A stretch of 64,000 nt of DNA from Lithobates sylvaticus (GCA_028564925.1 CM053032.1:121353490-121417489); one strand, 5' to 3'; shown: positions 26,280-38,240, counted from the first letter of the stretch. The notes: generated from the sequence alone by a model not told the origin. A program made the numbers and translations.

Positions 26280-29200
26280 TTAGGTGGGTGTGGGATAGGC
26301 TTCCCTGAATAAATTAGTTTTCAGGGATCTCTTAAAGGTGGACAGGGTAGGGGCTGATCGGATATAATGGGGCAGGGAGGTCCAGAGGATGGGAGAGGCT
26401 CTGGAGAAGTCCTGAAGGCGAGCATGGGAGAAGATAACAAGGGAGCTAGAGAGCAGGAGGTCCTGGGAGGAGCGGAGGGGACAATTTGGGCGATATCTGC
26501 AGATGAGGTTGGTGATGTAGATGGGGGTGATGTTGTGAATGGCTTTGTATGTTATGGTTAGCATTTTGAATTTTACACGGTGGGGTAGGGGAAGCCAGTG
26601 AAGGGATTGGCAGAGAGGGGCGGCAGTCACAGATCGATTAGTGATGTGTATTAGTCTAGCAGCAGCATTCATAATAGACTGAAGGGGGATAGCCTGCTTA
26701 AGGGTAGGCCATTAAGGAGAGAGTTGGTGTAGTCAAGCGGGAAATAATCAAAGAGTGAATGAGTTGCTTTGTGGTGTCATTAGTTAGGAGGGTCGAATTC
26801 TGGAGATGTTGCGGAGGTGAAGGCGGCAGGATTTAGCCAGTGATTGGATATGGGGGCTGAATGAGAGGTCAGAATCAAGGATTACACCCAGGACACTGGC
26901 ATGTGTGGAGGGACCAATGGTTGTGTTGTTGATATTAATGGTGAAGTCACACGGGGGGGGGGGGGGGGGGGGCGTGAAAGAGGAAATATAACAATCTCAG
27001 TTTTAGAAAGATTGAGTTTGAGGAAGTGGTGTGACATCCATACCGATATGTCGTTCAGTAAGTTTGAGATTCGTGAGGAGATCGAGGGGGTGAGTTGATG
27101 AGTGGAGAGCTAGATCTGGGTGCCGTCGGCATAGAGGTGGTATTGGAAACCATGGGAGGTTATCAACTGGCCCAGGGAAGAGGTATAGAGCTAGAATAAG
27201 AGGGGCCCAAGGACGGAAACCTTGGGGTACCCTAACAGAAAGAGGAAGGGGAGCGGAGGAGATGAAGTTGTAAGTGACACTGAAAGTGTGCTGAGATAGG
27301 TATGAGGAGAACCAGGATAAAGCAGAATCATGGAAACCAAGGGAGTGTAATTTGCAGAGGAGGAGCAGGTGGTCAACTGTGTCAAAGGCAGCAGAGAGGT
27401 CTAAAAGTATGAGTATGGAGTGGCCGTTGGTTTTAGCAGTTAGTAGGTCATTGGTGAGTTTAAGTAGGGCATTTTTAGTAGAATGTTGTGAGCGGATGCC
27501 AGACTGTAGGGGGTCGAGAAGGTTGTTGTCCAAGAGGTAGCGACTCATTTGGTGATGGACAAGGCGTTCGATGAGCTTGGAGGCAAACGGAAGCAGGGAA
27601 ATGGGTCTTAAGTTATTCAAATAGGTGGGGTCTAGTGAGGGTTTTTTGAGTATGGGGGTAACCAGTGCATGTTTGAACGGGGAAGAAAAGGTGCTGGAGG
27701 AGAGGGAGAGGTTGAAGATGTGGGTTAGGAAGTTGAGGATAAAGTGGGAAGGTGGTCGCAGTAATTGTGAGGGGACAGGGTCAAGGGAACAGGTAGTGAG
27801 GTGGGCCATGGAGAAGAGTTATCAACTTCATCTTTGGAACCTGGGCAAAAAGAGGAGAGTATTGAGTGTGGTGTTGGACCCGATGTGTTGGGTAGGGGAG
27901 GAATTTCAATGCTGGATATCTCCTTGCGAATTGTGTCGATTTTGCTATTGAAATGGTTGGCAATCTGTTGAGCGGTAAGCAAGTTGGTGGGTGGGGCAGT
28001 GGGGGTTGAAGTAAGAAATTAAGGGTAGAAAAGAGTTGACGAGGTTTGGATGAGAGGGTTTTGATGAGTGTTGTAAAAGGTTTGTTTAGCAGTGTGGAGG
28101 CAGGAATTGTATTTGAGAAGGGCAGGTTTGTTGAGGGTAAAGTCTTGCAGGGACTTAGATTTATGCCATGCTCGCTCAAGAGCACGGCTGTGTCTTTTGA
28201 GACTTCTGGTGTCGTATATTTGCCAGGGATGTGGCAGATGGGGCCTGGTTCTGCATGTAGAAAGAGGAGCAAGTAAGTCTAGGGAGGATGACAGCGTGTT
28301 TTTGTAGATGAAAATGGTTAGGTCTGGGCAGGACAGGGGTGCGATTTTGTCATAAAGGCCATCAGTAGCAGAGTGAAGAAGGGAAGTGTTGAGGTTGCGA
28401 AGGTTTCTGCGGGTAGTGGTTTGTGGATTGGCAGCATGGGACGTGGGAGACAAGGAGAGTTTGAAATGGATAAGGTTGTGATCAGAGAGAGGAAAGGGTG
28501 TGTTAGAGAAGTTGCAGGGAGTTGCAGCGATGGGAGAATACGAGGTCGAGAGTGTTAGCGTTGGAGTGAGTGGTGGCTTGTGTCCATCGTGTTAGGTTAA
28601 AATAGGAGGTTAGGTTGAGTAGTTTAGAAGTGGTAGCAGTATTAACATTGATTGGAATGTTAAAGTCACCTAGGATGATGGCAGGCACTTCAGATGAGAA
28701 AAAATAGGGTAGCCATGCAGAGAAGTCATCCAGAAAGTGTGACACTGGTCCAGGAGGCCGATAAATGAATCCGACCCTCAGACAAACTGGAAAGAAAAGA
28801 TGAATGCAGCGCATTTCGAAAGAGCAGGGGGAAAGAGAGGGAGGTGTGGGAAGTACCTGGAAGGTGCATTGTGAGGAGAGGAGAAGTCCGACACCACCTC
28901 CTTTTTGTCCACTGGGTGTGGTGGAGTGAGTCCAAAGGAGGCCACTGTGGGATAGGGCAGCTGGAGAGGTAGTGTCAAATTTCTGGAGCCAGGTTTCGGT
29001 TATAGCAAATAGATTAAGGGATTTGGAGAGGAAAAGTCATTGACAGAAGCTAGTTTGTTAAATACTTAGTGGGCATTCCAGAGGGCACATGAAAGAGGGG
29101 GGCCGACTTGTGGAATCAAGGGAATTGGGATGAGAAGGTGGGAGTTACAACTGTTGGAGGAGGTAGACAGACAATTTGGGGGTGGGAATTGGGTGTGGGA

Positions 29201-29457
29201 AGGGTGGGGTTTGGTTCAATGTCCCCAGACATTAGGAGTAGTAGGAGGGTGAGGGTGGTAAGGCGGGAGTGGGATTTATAGGAGGGCAGATGCTGTGGTG
29301 GAATGGACATGGTGATACTGTGTGGGCTTAGAATGAGCAGGAGGTGGTAAGTGGTAAGAAGAGAGGGAAATATGTAAAGGTTGGGGGCTGGAGAGGGGGG
29401 ATAAAGAAATGAGAGTTTGAGGAGATAGAACGTTATAACAAAGATTAGTGTGAGCAT
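26280..29457 (-). pseudogene. L2-like ORF2 (2A-like N-terminus, endonuclease, reverse transcriptase), broken
   Basis: From the 5' end: 29457-29116 encodes a hydrophobic stretch followed by LLLLLMSGDIEPNPTLP, like the 2A peptides of CR1/L2 LINEs. 28935-28503 carries endonuclease parts (VGFIYRPPG, AIILGDFNIPI, TLDLVFSH). 27809-27003 holds the reverse transcriptase (VTPILKKPSLDPTYLNNLRP, SGIRSQHSTKNALL, LLDLSAAFDTVDH, VPQG). The catalytic box near 27130 reads YADG instead of YADD and is followed by a stop. 26672-26280 is the C-terminal domain (MNAAARLIHITNRSV, LHWLPLPHRVKFK). At least five frame changes are needed to pass through. It is inactive. Confidence 0.85.
26957..26974. repeat. poly-G run
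   Basis: A run of about 18 G within the L2 (poly-C on its coding strand), an expansion in an otherwise coding region. Confidence 0.9.
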
Positions 29458-29954
29458 GTTGGAGGGTGGGGAGAAGCTAATAGAGGAAAGTTAGAGTATT
29501 AAGAGGAAATTTCTGCCAAATAGCTGTAGAACAATAATGTCTGCACTTGCTTTTTTTTGGAGCAGTGCCTTAGGCAAAGTGCCCGTGTACAAGTGCCACT
29601 TGTTGCCGGTGTGACACTTTGTGCAGGAGTGACCAGCCTAAACCCTCGCCAGCCACCCCAAGAAATGAACTACATTTATACTGGGAAAGGTGTGGGGGGG
29701 ATGATTCAAAATTATTCAATTAGAATCTGATAAAACCAGGCTAGTGGGGGGTGGGGTTTTACAACTGGCCTGGACAGAGTGCAAGAGGGGGCAACAGAAT
29801 AAGGTTAAATGTTTGATCTTGTTCAGTGCAGCAAAATACAAAATAAGTGACACTTTCAAAAACAAACAAATATATACAGTAGTTTCAAATTCTTAGTAAG
29901 GCAGAATTAAAGTTCAGTTAGGCAATGTAGTCCAGTGTTTAAGAGAAGAGAGGA

Positions 29955-30117
29955 GTCTTTGCAGTTACCAGAGGGTATGAAGAGGAGTCAGGTGGGAAAA
30001 TCGCAGACAGGTAGAGCGACTTTGTGTTGCAGGGAAGATCAGTGCAGTTACCAGAGGGTATGAAGAGGAATCAGGTGGGAAAATCGCAGACTGGTAGAGC
30101 GACTGTGTTGCATCAAT
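29955..30117. repeat. roughly 85-bp tandem duplication
   Basis: Two direct copies of a block starting CAGTTACCAGAGGGTATGAA lie at 29961 and 30046, with only a few differences and an indel. The position upstream of the minus-strand L2 suggests 5' UTR repeats of that element. Confidence 0.85.
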
Positions 30118-31088
30118 AAAAATGCTTTTCATTAGTAAAGTTGGGGAAGGCAAGAACCCCTGCGTAATATTTACCAGTTTGTACCCCTATTCTGTGAAAA
30201 TTATTAGGCTTTTGTATGATGTATCCTATATCTGCAGCATTTTCCTTAAGGACAGTACTTGGATGCCCCCAGGACTTAAAGCAGAACATGCTACTTTCGC
30301 AGGACTGAAATGATTTCCAGCAGCTCAGGAAAGAGTTTGTGTACCATGTAAAATGGATATGAGAAGTTGTGTAAGTAAATGCTGGTGCTGTATGCTGATA
30401 AAGTGTCTGACCTTGAGGCAAGCTGGAAGCAGAGTACAGTGTAGCGGTGGTCAGGGCTAGCACCAGACAGTAGTGTAAGCATAATCCAGGCATGTGTCAG
30501 GGCAGGCAGCAATCAGTAGCATGATCCAAAATCCAGGCAAGGTACTGGGCAGAAGGTAATAAGAGAAGTAATCCATATTCAGAAGTCAAATGGATTCAAA
30601 CAAGTTGATGTAATCCAGAAACAAACACAAGTACTGGAGTCAGGAACCTGAACCCTATACAAGCCCTGGGCTTGTAATGTTTAAACAGGGTGCCACTGCA
30701 ACGCTGGCCAATCAGTGCTGAAGAGGTAAGTGCCAAGCTAATGCCTAGCAATAAGGATGCTTCCCACCGTTAGCCAGTTAAAGCGAAGGGGAAATTGCTG
30801 GCAGAACAGGGCCCACTGCCCATCAACCAATGTTCAGGCTAGGGAAGAGAGAGCATTACAGCAGCTGCTGCAGAGAGATTGAGTGACAGTGTAGAAGCAT
30901 GTTTAATGCTCCTGACACCATGTCAGCTTTTTATTTCTATCTGTATCTCAGCTGAAGTTTCTTTTTCACGCTCTGCCTGGTAAAACTATTGTTACTGCAA
31001 TAGCAAAGGACAGGGAATCTTTTAAATTGAGGCACAATATCAATAAATACCTGACAGGGGTTCTATTCCAATCTATCCAATATTTCAT
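30118..31088. other. no recognisable gene
   Basis: Unclassified. Short frames only. 30540-30900 looks repeat-derived in composition but no ends or domains are found. Confidence 0.4.
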
Positions 31089-31390
31089 CCTAGGTTCACA
31101 CTGATGTGATGCGGGAACCAGCGCGATTATGTCGCTGGTTCCCGCATTACGTCGCTGGTTCCCACATGGCATCTCTCTCTCCTGCAGGCAGTTCACACTG
31201 CCTTCTGCGAACCGCTGCGGGTGTCATTACATTGTTCACAGATCGCAGTGCGAACTGTGAACTGCACTTTCTGCACTTTTTTTCCTGCAAATCTAATGCT
31301 GGACGGCTGAAATTGCATCTCACAGACATCGCATGTGATCGGCCCGGCAGGTGCAGGTGATGTCTGTGATCTCAGTAGTGTCAACCTGGG
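31089..31390. mobile_element. 300-bp MITE with AGGTTCACACT ends
   Basis: The left end CCTAGGTTCACACTGATG and the inverted right end CCCAGGTTGACACTACTG are imperfect TIRs. The interior has a GCGGGAACCAGCG/CGCTGGTTCCCGC hairpin (31111-31146) and a second GTCGCTGGTTCCC. No clear TSD is found, so the class is uncertain. Confidence 0.6.
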
Positions 31391-32836
31391 TTAAAACAAA
31401 AATAGTTTCCGCTGGACATGCACATCTAAAAAAGTAATATTTGGTCACTTTGTTAAAACCGTGCTTTTTCATTTATTTGATAAGTTCAACACAATATTTG
31501 TGATCTGATAATTTCCTGGGCTCTCTTCCTGTGCTCACTCTTATCAGTTACATTATTCTTTTAGGACTATAAATAATCTCACCATCCCTCCCTCATCTGG
31601 ACTCTATAATAATCTTGCATTATTTGTATTCCGACTAAGACCCACAACATTGCAGTATTTTATGCCTACTGCTAAACTTGAAAAGGTTTTTATTCTTTAT
31701 ATTCTCCGGATCATTGCGCCTTTACCTGCATATTGTGACTATATAACCACCCTCTTCGTTATGTTTGGAGAGGTTTGGGGCTCCAAAGTTCCATCTTGTT
31801 TCTGTTGTTGCAATACAGTAAAGCGAATGAGTGTTGTCATGTTAGGGCTGGAAGTGTGTTACTGGTAGAATCACCAGATGAATATGCAGGCATGGAGCTA
31901 ACTTCCTTTTGGGAGTTAATTTTCACTTTAATGCTTATGGTCAAATGTTCTTATGGCTATTTGATTCTTATGACTAATAATACTGCACTCTGATTGATAA
32001 CTGCATTGCAGTCCTATTGAGCATCCTGCTGTTTTTTACGAATATTTGTTGGTCACATTAAACAAATTAGTGTTCATTTATTATTATTATTATTATGATT
32101 TAGCAACACACTTTTATCTTTATACTAATGTTTACATTATTCTTTATTTGTTTGCCTTGATATTTTTACTGTTCATCGGGACCCAATTACCTTATTTGTT
32201 CTTTTGTGTATACCGTGTTTTTGGAATGATAATAAATATATCATTTTGAATAAATATATATATTTTGACAAGTTGGGGAATTTGTAGCTCATTGGTAGAG
32301 CCAAACAGTTTACTCCATGCCAGAAGTACGTTTCAGGGCTTATTCTGCCCACCTTTATTTAAAAGAAAGCAAAAAGTTCCCACTTGAATAGTTTCCCATG
32401 CAGGGGGTTCTCACCATCAATGCAACAAAACATAGAATTCCGCCTTGTGGTTCTCTTTGCAGCTTCACTGCTCAGGTCTCAAGCCTTGGTTCTTCAGACC
32501 ATCAAACACACAGTCCCATTGCTCATACACAAAATGCTGTAACTTTGTCAGCTTGATTGTTTCTTCTGCAGCTCCCAGCTTCTACATCCTCACAGGCTCG
32601 AGCCTTTGTCTGTCCTGACCTGGACAGTACAATGCGATGTGCACCTCACAGCTCCCTTCACACACTGACCATGTTGGTGGGGCCACTGGCCTCTAGCTCT
32701 GTCTCTAACATAAACCACAAACACAGCACACACACACCTGTGCCATTAGTGTACTTCTTTCCTGGAAAACCTGTCCCGGACCGCCATTTTAAACAGTGAC
32801 ATGGACCCAACATGCCAGTATATATAAATATATATA
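31391..32836. other. no recognisable gene
   Basis: Unclassified. It contains short TTA repeats (32077-32097) and a tRNA-like TAGCTCATTGGTAGAGC at 32284-32300, without the rest of a tRNA. Confidence 0.4.
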
Positions 32837-33530
32837 CTGTATTTTCTGGCGTATAAGACTACCTTTTACACCGAAATTACACAGCCAAAAAGCCGGGTGA
32901 AGAAGCCGCCAGATGGATATCAGTCCGCCGGGCGCTCTGTAAAATTGTAATATGTATACAGTATGCGCCGCTCAGCCAATCCCAGCGGGTGATGCACTCT
33001 GATGAATACAGAGCCTGCTAAGCCTGCTTGGATTGGGTAACAACCTCTGCCAATCCGAGCAGGCTTTGTATCCATCAACAGATTAGTAAAATACAATGCC
33101 TGCCATGATTGGCTCAGCGGTGCACACTGTCTGCACACTGTATTCTGAAGTGTACCTGGCACTACTGTACTAACACAGCATCATATACTGTGTGTACTTG
33201 GTGCTCTACATATTAACAAAGCATCCTGTACTGCACATCCAGCTCCAAATCTCCCCTAAAATACAGGTATGATTTATGGTGCTTTGGAGGAGAGGATTCA
33301 TTGTTGCTGCCTACCAATTGTGGGATCTCTGGGACTTGTAGTTCACCAGTTCTCTTTTTCTGATGTTAAGTCTGATGTTTTTTTTTTCTGTTTCCGATGG
33401 TTTTTTGTAAATGGTGTTGCCGGAAGGGGGGTAGTCTTATATGGCGAGTATAGCCCCAAACCAAAGTTTTCACTGGAGAAATAGGGGGTCGTCTTATACA
33501 CCCAGTCGTCTTATACGCCGGGAAATACGG
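32837..33530. mobile_element. MITE with GCGTATAAGAC inverted ends
   Basis: The left end CTGTATTTTCTGGCGTATAA and the inverted right end CCGTATTTCCCGGCGTATAA match closely and are both embedded in TATATA sequence, so the exact TSD is ambiguous. The sub-terminal GTCTTATAC motif is repeated at the right end. The interior is about 690 bp and non-coding. The family is common in vertebrates but I cannot name its superfamily with certainty. Confidence 0.75.
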
Positions 33531-33639
33531 TATATATATTTATTTACAGTATATATATGGAGTTGCAACTTTCTTCTCAGGCCTCCTATGCTGACCCCCT
33601 CTGAGCATATGGATGGCTGGTCCTTATCTGCTCTGCTTA

Positions 33640-33926
33640 TGCAGAGCAGACACAGACACAGTCTGCTCTCCTCTATGGGTGGTTGGATGTAAATGGTCCG
33701 CTTGTCCGTTTACACTCGACTGCCATCCAGTCCGTTCCGCTAAATGGATTGGGAACTGATCCCCATCCATGTGTTTTTAGCAAATCGAATTGGATGTCAG
33801 TGGGTCTAAACGGACACATGTTCATTTATATTCACTTTTCCATAGAGGATAATGGAGGATCCAATCTGGTCCACCTGAAAAACTGACAGGCGGACTTGAT
33901 CAGTTTGCCCGTGTGAAATGGGCCTT
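33640..33926. mobile_element. MITE fragment, right end only
   Basis: It ends GCCCGTGTGAAATGGGCCTTA at 33906-33926, a typical MITE right end. The interior contains GGACGGA-like short repeats. The left end is missing. Confidence 0.45.
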
Positions 33927-34116
33927 ATGCTGAATGCTTTTTCCAGACTTGTGACTGAGCAGTACTGAAGCCAGAAACAATCAGCCAAGTAGTATATTTA
34001 TAGGATACAATTAATGGCAGCCCTCAAATATCTTTCTTTTATGACAAAAAGTGTTGTGTTCTTTAGAGGGGGAACTGCTGAGAGGTGCTACAGTGGCAAA
34101 GCCAGTCAGACACTGT

Positions 34117-34379
34117 GGGGTTGATTTACAAAAGAAAATATTCTGTTCACTTTGCAAGAGAAGTTTCACTTTGCATGGGAATTTGCCCCAGAGCATGAGG
34201 ATCTGGTGAAATTTCACTTTGCAAATACACACTCACATGCAAGGAAAATAAAAAAAAATGCATTTGCAATGTTTGATTTGCATGATTAAATGATGGAAGT
34301 CAAAAGAACATCACTGCATTTACTAAACTCTAGGGAACATTCCCTTCCAAAGTGCAAATGTCTTTAATAAATCAACCCC
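34117..34379. mobile_element. GGGGTTGATTTA-ended MITE, hAT-like
   Basis: The ends GGGGTTGATTTACAAAAG and, inverted, GGGGTTGATTTATTAAAG are nearly identical TIRs. It is the same family as the copy at 49723-49977, which has an 8-bp TSD. The interior contains repeated TTTCACTTTGCA motifs. No TSD is clear here. Confidence 0.75.
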
Positions 34380-35120
34380 TGTAGGTACTATTCTTGAGTT
34401 TACAGTAAAGCAAAGTTTCCCCCCCATTAAGCTCAATAAGCCATTCAGGCCCAGGCATTTGGTTAGTGCTCTATAGCATTAGAAAAGTGTACAAAGCGTC
34501 TTATTTTGACATCAATGTATACTTTGAGAATAACGCTTATTGACAATATCAATTCCTAATAATCTGTTAGGAGGAATGTCTTCTATTAATTATATTATGA
34601 CTACAGAATACTTTTTAATTACTGCTAGGTATAATGATTTTGTAGTATTTTTTTTTTTTTTTGCTACCATCTAAAAATATTAAATATTCCCAATACCAGA
34701 ATTCTTAGCACATCAGAAATTGAATCCTTAAAGTAGATATAAACCATAACTGAATAACATCTAGTTTGCTAATGTATATGTTATAGATAAATTAAAAGAA
34801 AAAAAAAAATTCTTGCTTTCACCTTTTTTTCATCCTATGTTATTTCTCAATGCTGCCAGTGACTCAGCAAACAGCAGCAGTCGGGCAAGCATTTCTATTT
34901 TGTTGGGTTACTTCAACCAACGCCCCCAAACTTTTTTTTTTTTGATGGGACTTTGTGATGTTGTACATTGATATACTGTAGAAATGATAGTTCAATAAGA
35001 CCTAGGACATAGGGTTTATCATAGGGCATATCTCCTGTACACACACCCTGTTCCTCTTTCCCTACTAGCAATACTCTGACACTGTTGCCAACAAATCTTG
35101 CTGTGTAAAAATTTTGAATT
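34380..35120. other. no certain feature
   Basis: 34729 starts TTAAAGTAGATATAAACC, similar to TTAA-MITE left ends, but no right end is found. T-runs occur at 34649-34663 and 34932-34943. Confidence 0.35.
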
Positions 35121-35354
35121 TCCTATCAAATACCGACTGTAATTTTCCTTGACTGATAGACTCCATGGCAGCATACATATGGGTAACTCTGCCTTCACTT
35201 CTACCCCATAGAACCCAGCTTCCATAAATTTTCAGCCTGAGCCCTAGGCCATGTGCCGTAACTAGCCTACTCATGACACTGGATAGGGTACTCCAGCTGC
35301 CATGGAGTCTATCAGGTAGGAAAAATTATGGCAAGTATTTGATAGGAAATTTTA

Positions 35355-35418
35355 AGTCACCTAGGGTGAAAATAGGGTAGCCATGCAGAGAAGTCATCCA
35401 GAAAGCGTGACACTGGTC
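35355..35418 (-). mobile_element. small L2 fragment inside the DIRS element
   Basis: This segment (AAGTCACCTAGG, then ATAGGGTAGCCATGCAGAGA, ending GACACTGGTCCAG) matches the L2 endonuclease region at about 28665-28752 almost exactly, but without about 25-30 bp present there. It lies between copies of the DIRS end sequence. Confidence 0.8.
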
Positions 35419-36045
35419 CAGAAATTTTACAATTTTAATTTTCCTGACAGACTCCATGGCAGCATATGTTCAGTATGGGAATTAGCTAGCCATACAGGGA
35501 CATGGTTGGGAATGCTAAACAAAAAAGGCTTTATTTTGAACTGTTAACAGATAGGGCCAGAATTAACAGAAGACAAAGAAGCAGGCTACACACAATAGTG
35601 ACTCATGAAGGTATTGGTAGAAGATCACAAAGCTGTTCCACAGATCACATCAGGTGCCACATGACGTGCAGCCACCCACAACGTAGACACACTTCTAATT
35701 AAGTGTGCAGTGACCACCTCTGGAGGAGCCAAGCCACTTGCCTTATAGGCCTGTTGGATGGCTTGAACCACCAGATCTGGGAAAAAGGTCAAGAAGGGTT
35801 CCTTATGCCCAAGGGCTCCAATCTCGGAGACACTTTTAGTAAATGTGATGGCAATGAGGACTGCAGACTTGACAGAAATATCTCTAATGAAAACTGAAGC
35901 ACTCCAATAAAGCACCTGAAAGAAAGTCAAGGACGAGAGGTAAATCCCACTTAGTGAACCTCAGCTTAATTTGAGGTCCTAATCTGACTGCCCTTCTGAA
36001 GAACTGCTGTACCAGCGAATGTCTTCCCAGGAAACCCTGGTGAAG

Positions 36046-36674
36046 GCTTAAAAACAGTGCTTAACTTGACTTGTGCCCAGACCAAGTGCCCCACATAGAT
36101 GTACACTTACCCTGGACATTGACCTCCTATCTCTAGTGTGGTCACTTGTGCTTGTTGGGGAATTGTCCCCTAGGTGGTGTCTATGCTAGCTGGCACCAAG
36201 AAAGGTTAATCCTAGATGTAAATGGAGGAAGATAAATGATAGAGGGAAACCTCATAGAGGGAAACCGTATAGTTTATTAGACATTTAAAACAATAGATGT
36301 TGGTACACCGAGCCGTGATTCATGGAATCTACTAAACGCCTGCCGGGCTATCCCTATTTACATATGCTGTTTACACAGGGTGCCAGGATATAGTCGCCAT
36401 ACCATGTGAGTGTACCAACGTTTATTGTTTTAAATGTCTAAAAAAACTATACGGTTTTACGCTACAAGGTTTCCCTCAGTCATTTATCTTCCCCCATTTA
36501 CATCTGAGGATTAACCTATTGTGGTGCCAGCTAGCAGAGACATCACCTAGGGGACAATTTCCCAACAAGCGCAAGAGACCACACTAAAGATAGGTGGTCA
36601 ATGTCCAGGGTAAGTGTACATCTATGTGGGGCACTTGGTCTGAGCACAAGTGAAGTGAAGCACCGTTTTTAAGC
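36046..36674. repeat. foldback element (inverted repeat, arms about 264 bp, spacer 100 bp)
   Basis: The left arm 36046-36309 and right arm 36410-36674 are reverse complements at about 90% by eye. Outer ends: GCTTAAAAACAGTGCTT and GCTTAAAAACGGTGCTT. A short local duplication of ATAGAGGGAAACC (36239-36265) occurs only in the left arm. There is no coding capacity. It sits between the recombinase and RT parts of the DIRS fossil, next to the TTAA MITE. Confidence 0.88.
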
Positions 36675-36696
36675 TAGAAGAGCACACGCACTAGTA

Positions 36697-37267
36697 TTAA
36701 AGCGGTTCTGCACCCTTTTCATTTAGTAAATCTCTTTGCCTTCCAAATCAGGCAAAGAGTACTAAATGAAATGTTTTTTTTTTTGTTTTTTTTTACTTAC
36801 CTTGTAATTGAAGACTTCCGGTCTTCTCCCTCTGCGGCGGCGGGCGGGGTCTCTGCGTCGATCGTCGTCACGGCGCACTGTCTCCTGGGATCTGGTGTCA
36901 TTGATCCCAGGAGTCAGTGCGGGCATCTTCCGAAATCTCGCGAGATTTCGGCCACATCTTCCGAAATCTCGCGAGATTTCGGCCACATCTGCCGAAATCT
37001 CGTGAGATGTCGGCAGATGTGCCGTTACTGCGCACGCGCGAGTAACGGCGGTGCATGCTGGGCCATCTAAAGTTCCTGTGGGTGTTTCACATGCCCACAG
37101 GCAAGATGGCCCCCAGCACTAAAGAAGAAGACGAGGAACTTCATCGGACGAAAACCGGCGGCGATCGAGATGGAAGATGGAACAGGTGAGTCCCCTAATA
37201 AAGGTAAGCACACTTTATATTACGTCCTAAAAAAAAATTTTTTTTTCAGAGTGCAGAACCGCTTTAA
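36697..37267. mobile_element. TTAA-flanked MITE with TCTCGCGAGA palindromes
   Basis: TTAA at 36697-36700 and 37264-37267. The ends TTAAAGCGGTTCTGCAC are identical on both sides, a perfect 17-bp TIR including the target. The GC-rich centre has three tandem units of about 30 bp (36930-37012) around a 22-bp palindrome with TCTCGCGAGA in two of the three. It is non-coding. The perfect ends indicate a young copy. Confidence 0.88.
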
Positions 37268-37627
37268 CATGTGTTGACATGTTAATACTATTTGTTATAT
37301 TATAATTTTGATGTCTAAAGCACTTAGCGCTGTGTCATTTTGGGAGCCCACGACATGATTAGCTCCACTTCCAGAAGTAAGGATAAGCTGCGGGTTCCCT
37401 CTTGCCTCTTAATGTAGGAGACTGAATGTGGTGCTGTCTAGCCTCAGGAGCACTCACTCTCCTCTTGTTAGATGACAAAAGGTCCATCCACAGGGCACAG
37501 AAGGCCACCCACAGCCCCTGGACATTCAACACAATCCTGCAAGAAGGAAAGTTCCAATTGCCCTGTGCTATCTCTGACAGGCAATGAGCGCCCCATCCTG
37601 TACTGCTGGCATCAGTCGTGATCGTGA

Positions 37628-38240
37628 CCCAGGAAATGGGGGCAATGAAATGGCAGCTGAGCAGATTCCTCTATTGTAGCCACCAGAGAAGGCTCGCTTT
37701 CATGGTCAAGGTTATGTAGATGATCTGATTTCTGCCTCCTGTCTTCCACTGCTGGAGAAATAACTTGTGGCAGGTATGCAGCTTCCATTGCGCCCACTTC
37801 ACCTTGGGTACCATGGACACCATGGTGCCAATAATTCTCAGCCACTGGGATTACATGGCTAAAGATATTCTGCTCTGGATTACAGAATGGTTTTCCAGTG
37901 GCAAGGCAATAGTGCTCTTGACTGTATCAAACTGTATCGAACCCAGGAAGTGGGGCAATGGAATGGCAGCTGAGCAGATTCCTGTATTGTAGCCACCATT
38001 GAAGGCTCTCTTTCATGGTCAAGATTATGTAGATAATCTGATTACTGCCTCCCAGGTTCACCGGCTGGAGAAACCACTTCTGCAAAGGATGCATCTTCCA
38101 TTGCGTCCACTTCACCTTGGGTGCCATGGGTACCATGGTGCCAATAATTCTCAGACACTGGCATTACAGGGCTAAAGATATTCTGCTCTGGATTACTGAA
38201 TGATTTTCCAGGGGCAAGGCAATAGTGCTCTTGACTGTAT
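37628..38240. repeat. roughly 310-bp tandem duplication within the DIRS fossil
   Basis: Two direct copies (about 37630-37937 and 37940-38240) share landmarks such as GGCAGCTGAGCAGATTCCT, CACTTCACCTTGGGT and TAAAGATATTCTGCTCTGGA, in the same order and spacing. They differ at scattered positions. Confidence 0.88.

Larger units (their letters stand above)
26063..30117 (-). mobile_element. L2-like LINE, minus strand, broken
   Basis: The 3' end is at the left, with a (TAA)n tail (26063-26080) and an end motif TTTATATAGCACCAACAG (26088). Going rightward (towards the 5' end) come a C-terminal domain, reverse transcriptase, endonuclease and an N-terminal hydrophobic segment (to 29457). A roughly 90-bp direct duplication follows at 29955-30117 and may be the 5' UTR. 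The ILLDLSAAFDTVDH motif and the HITPIYITNLI end type fit the L2/CR1 superfamily. Coding segments are in several frames. Total length is about 3.4 kb coding, or 4 kb with the 5' repeats. Confidence 0.82.

Noticed and set aside
29116-30117. Possible CRISPR-like or regulatory direct repeats at 29955-30117
   Set aside because: Only two long copies without short spacers, in a vertebrate context upstream of an L2. 5' UTR duplication is simpler.
32270-32345. Possible tRNA gene (TAGCTCATTGGTAGAGC)
   Set aside because: Only a D-arm-like stretch is present. No T-arm GGTTCGAATCC-type B box and no consistent acceptor stem are seen.
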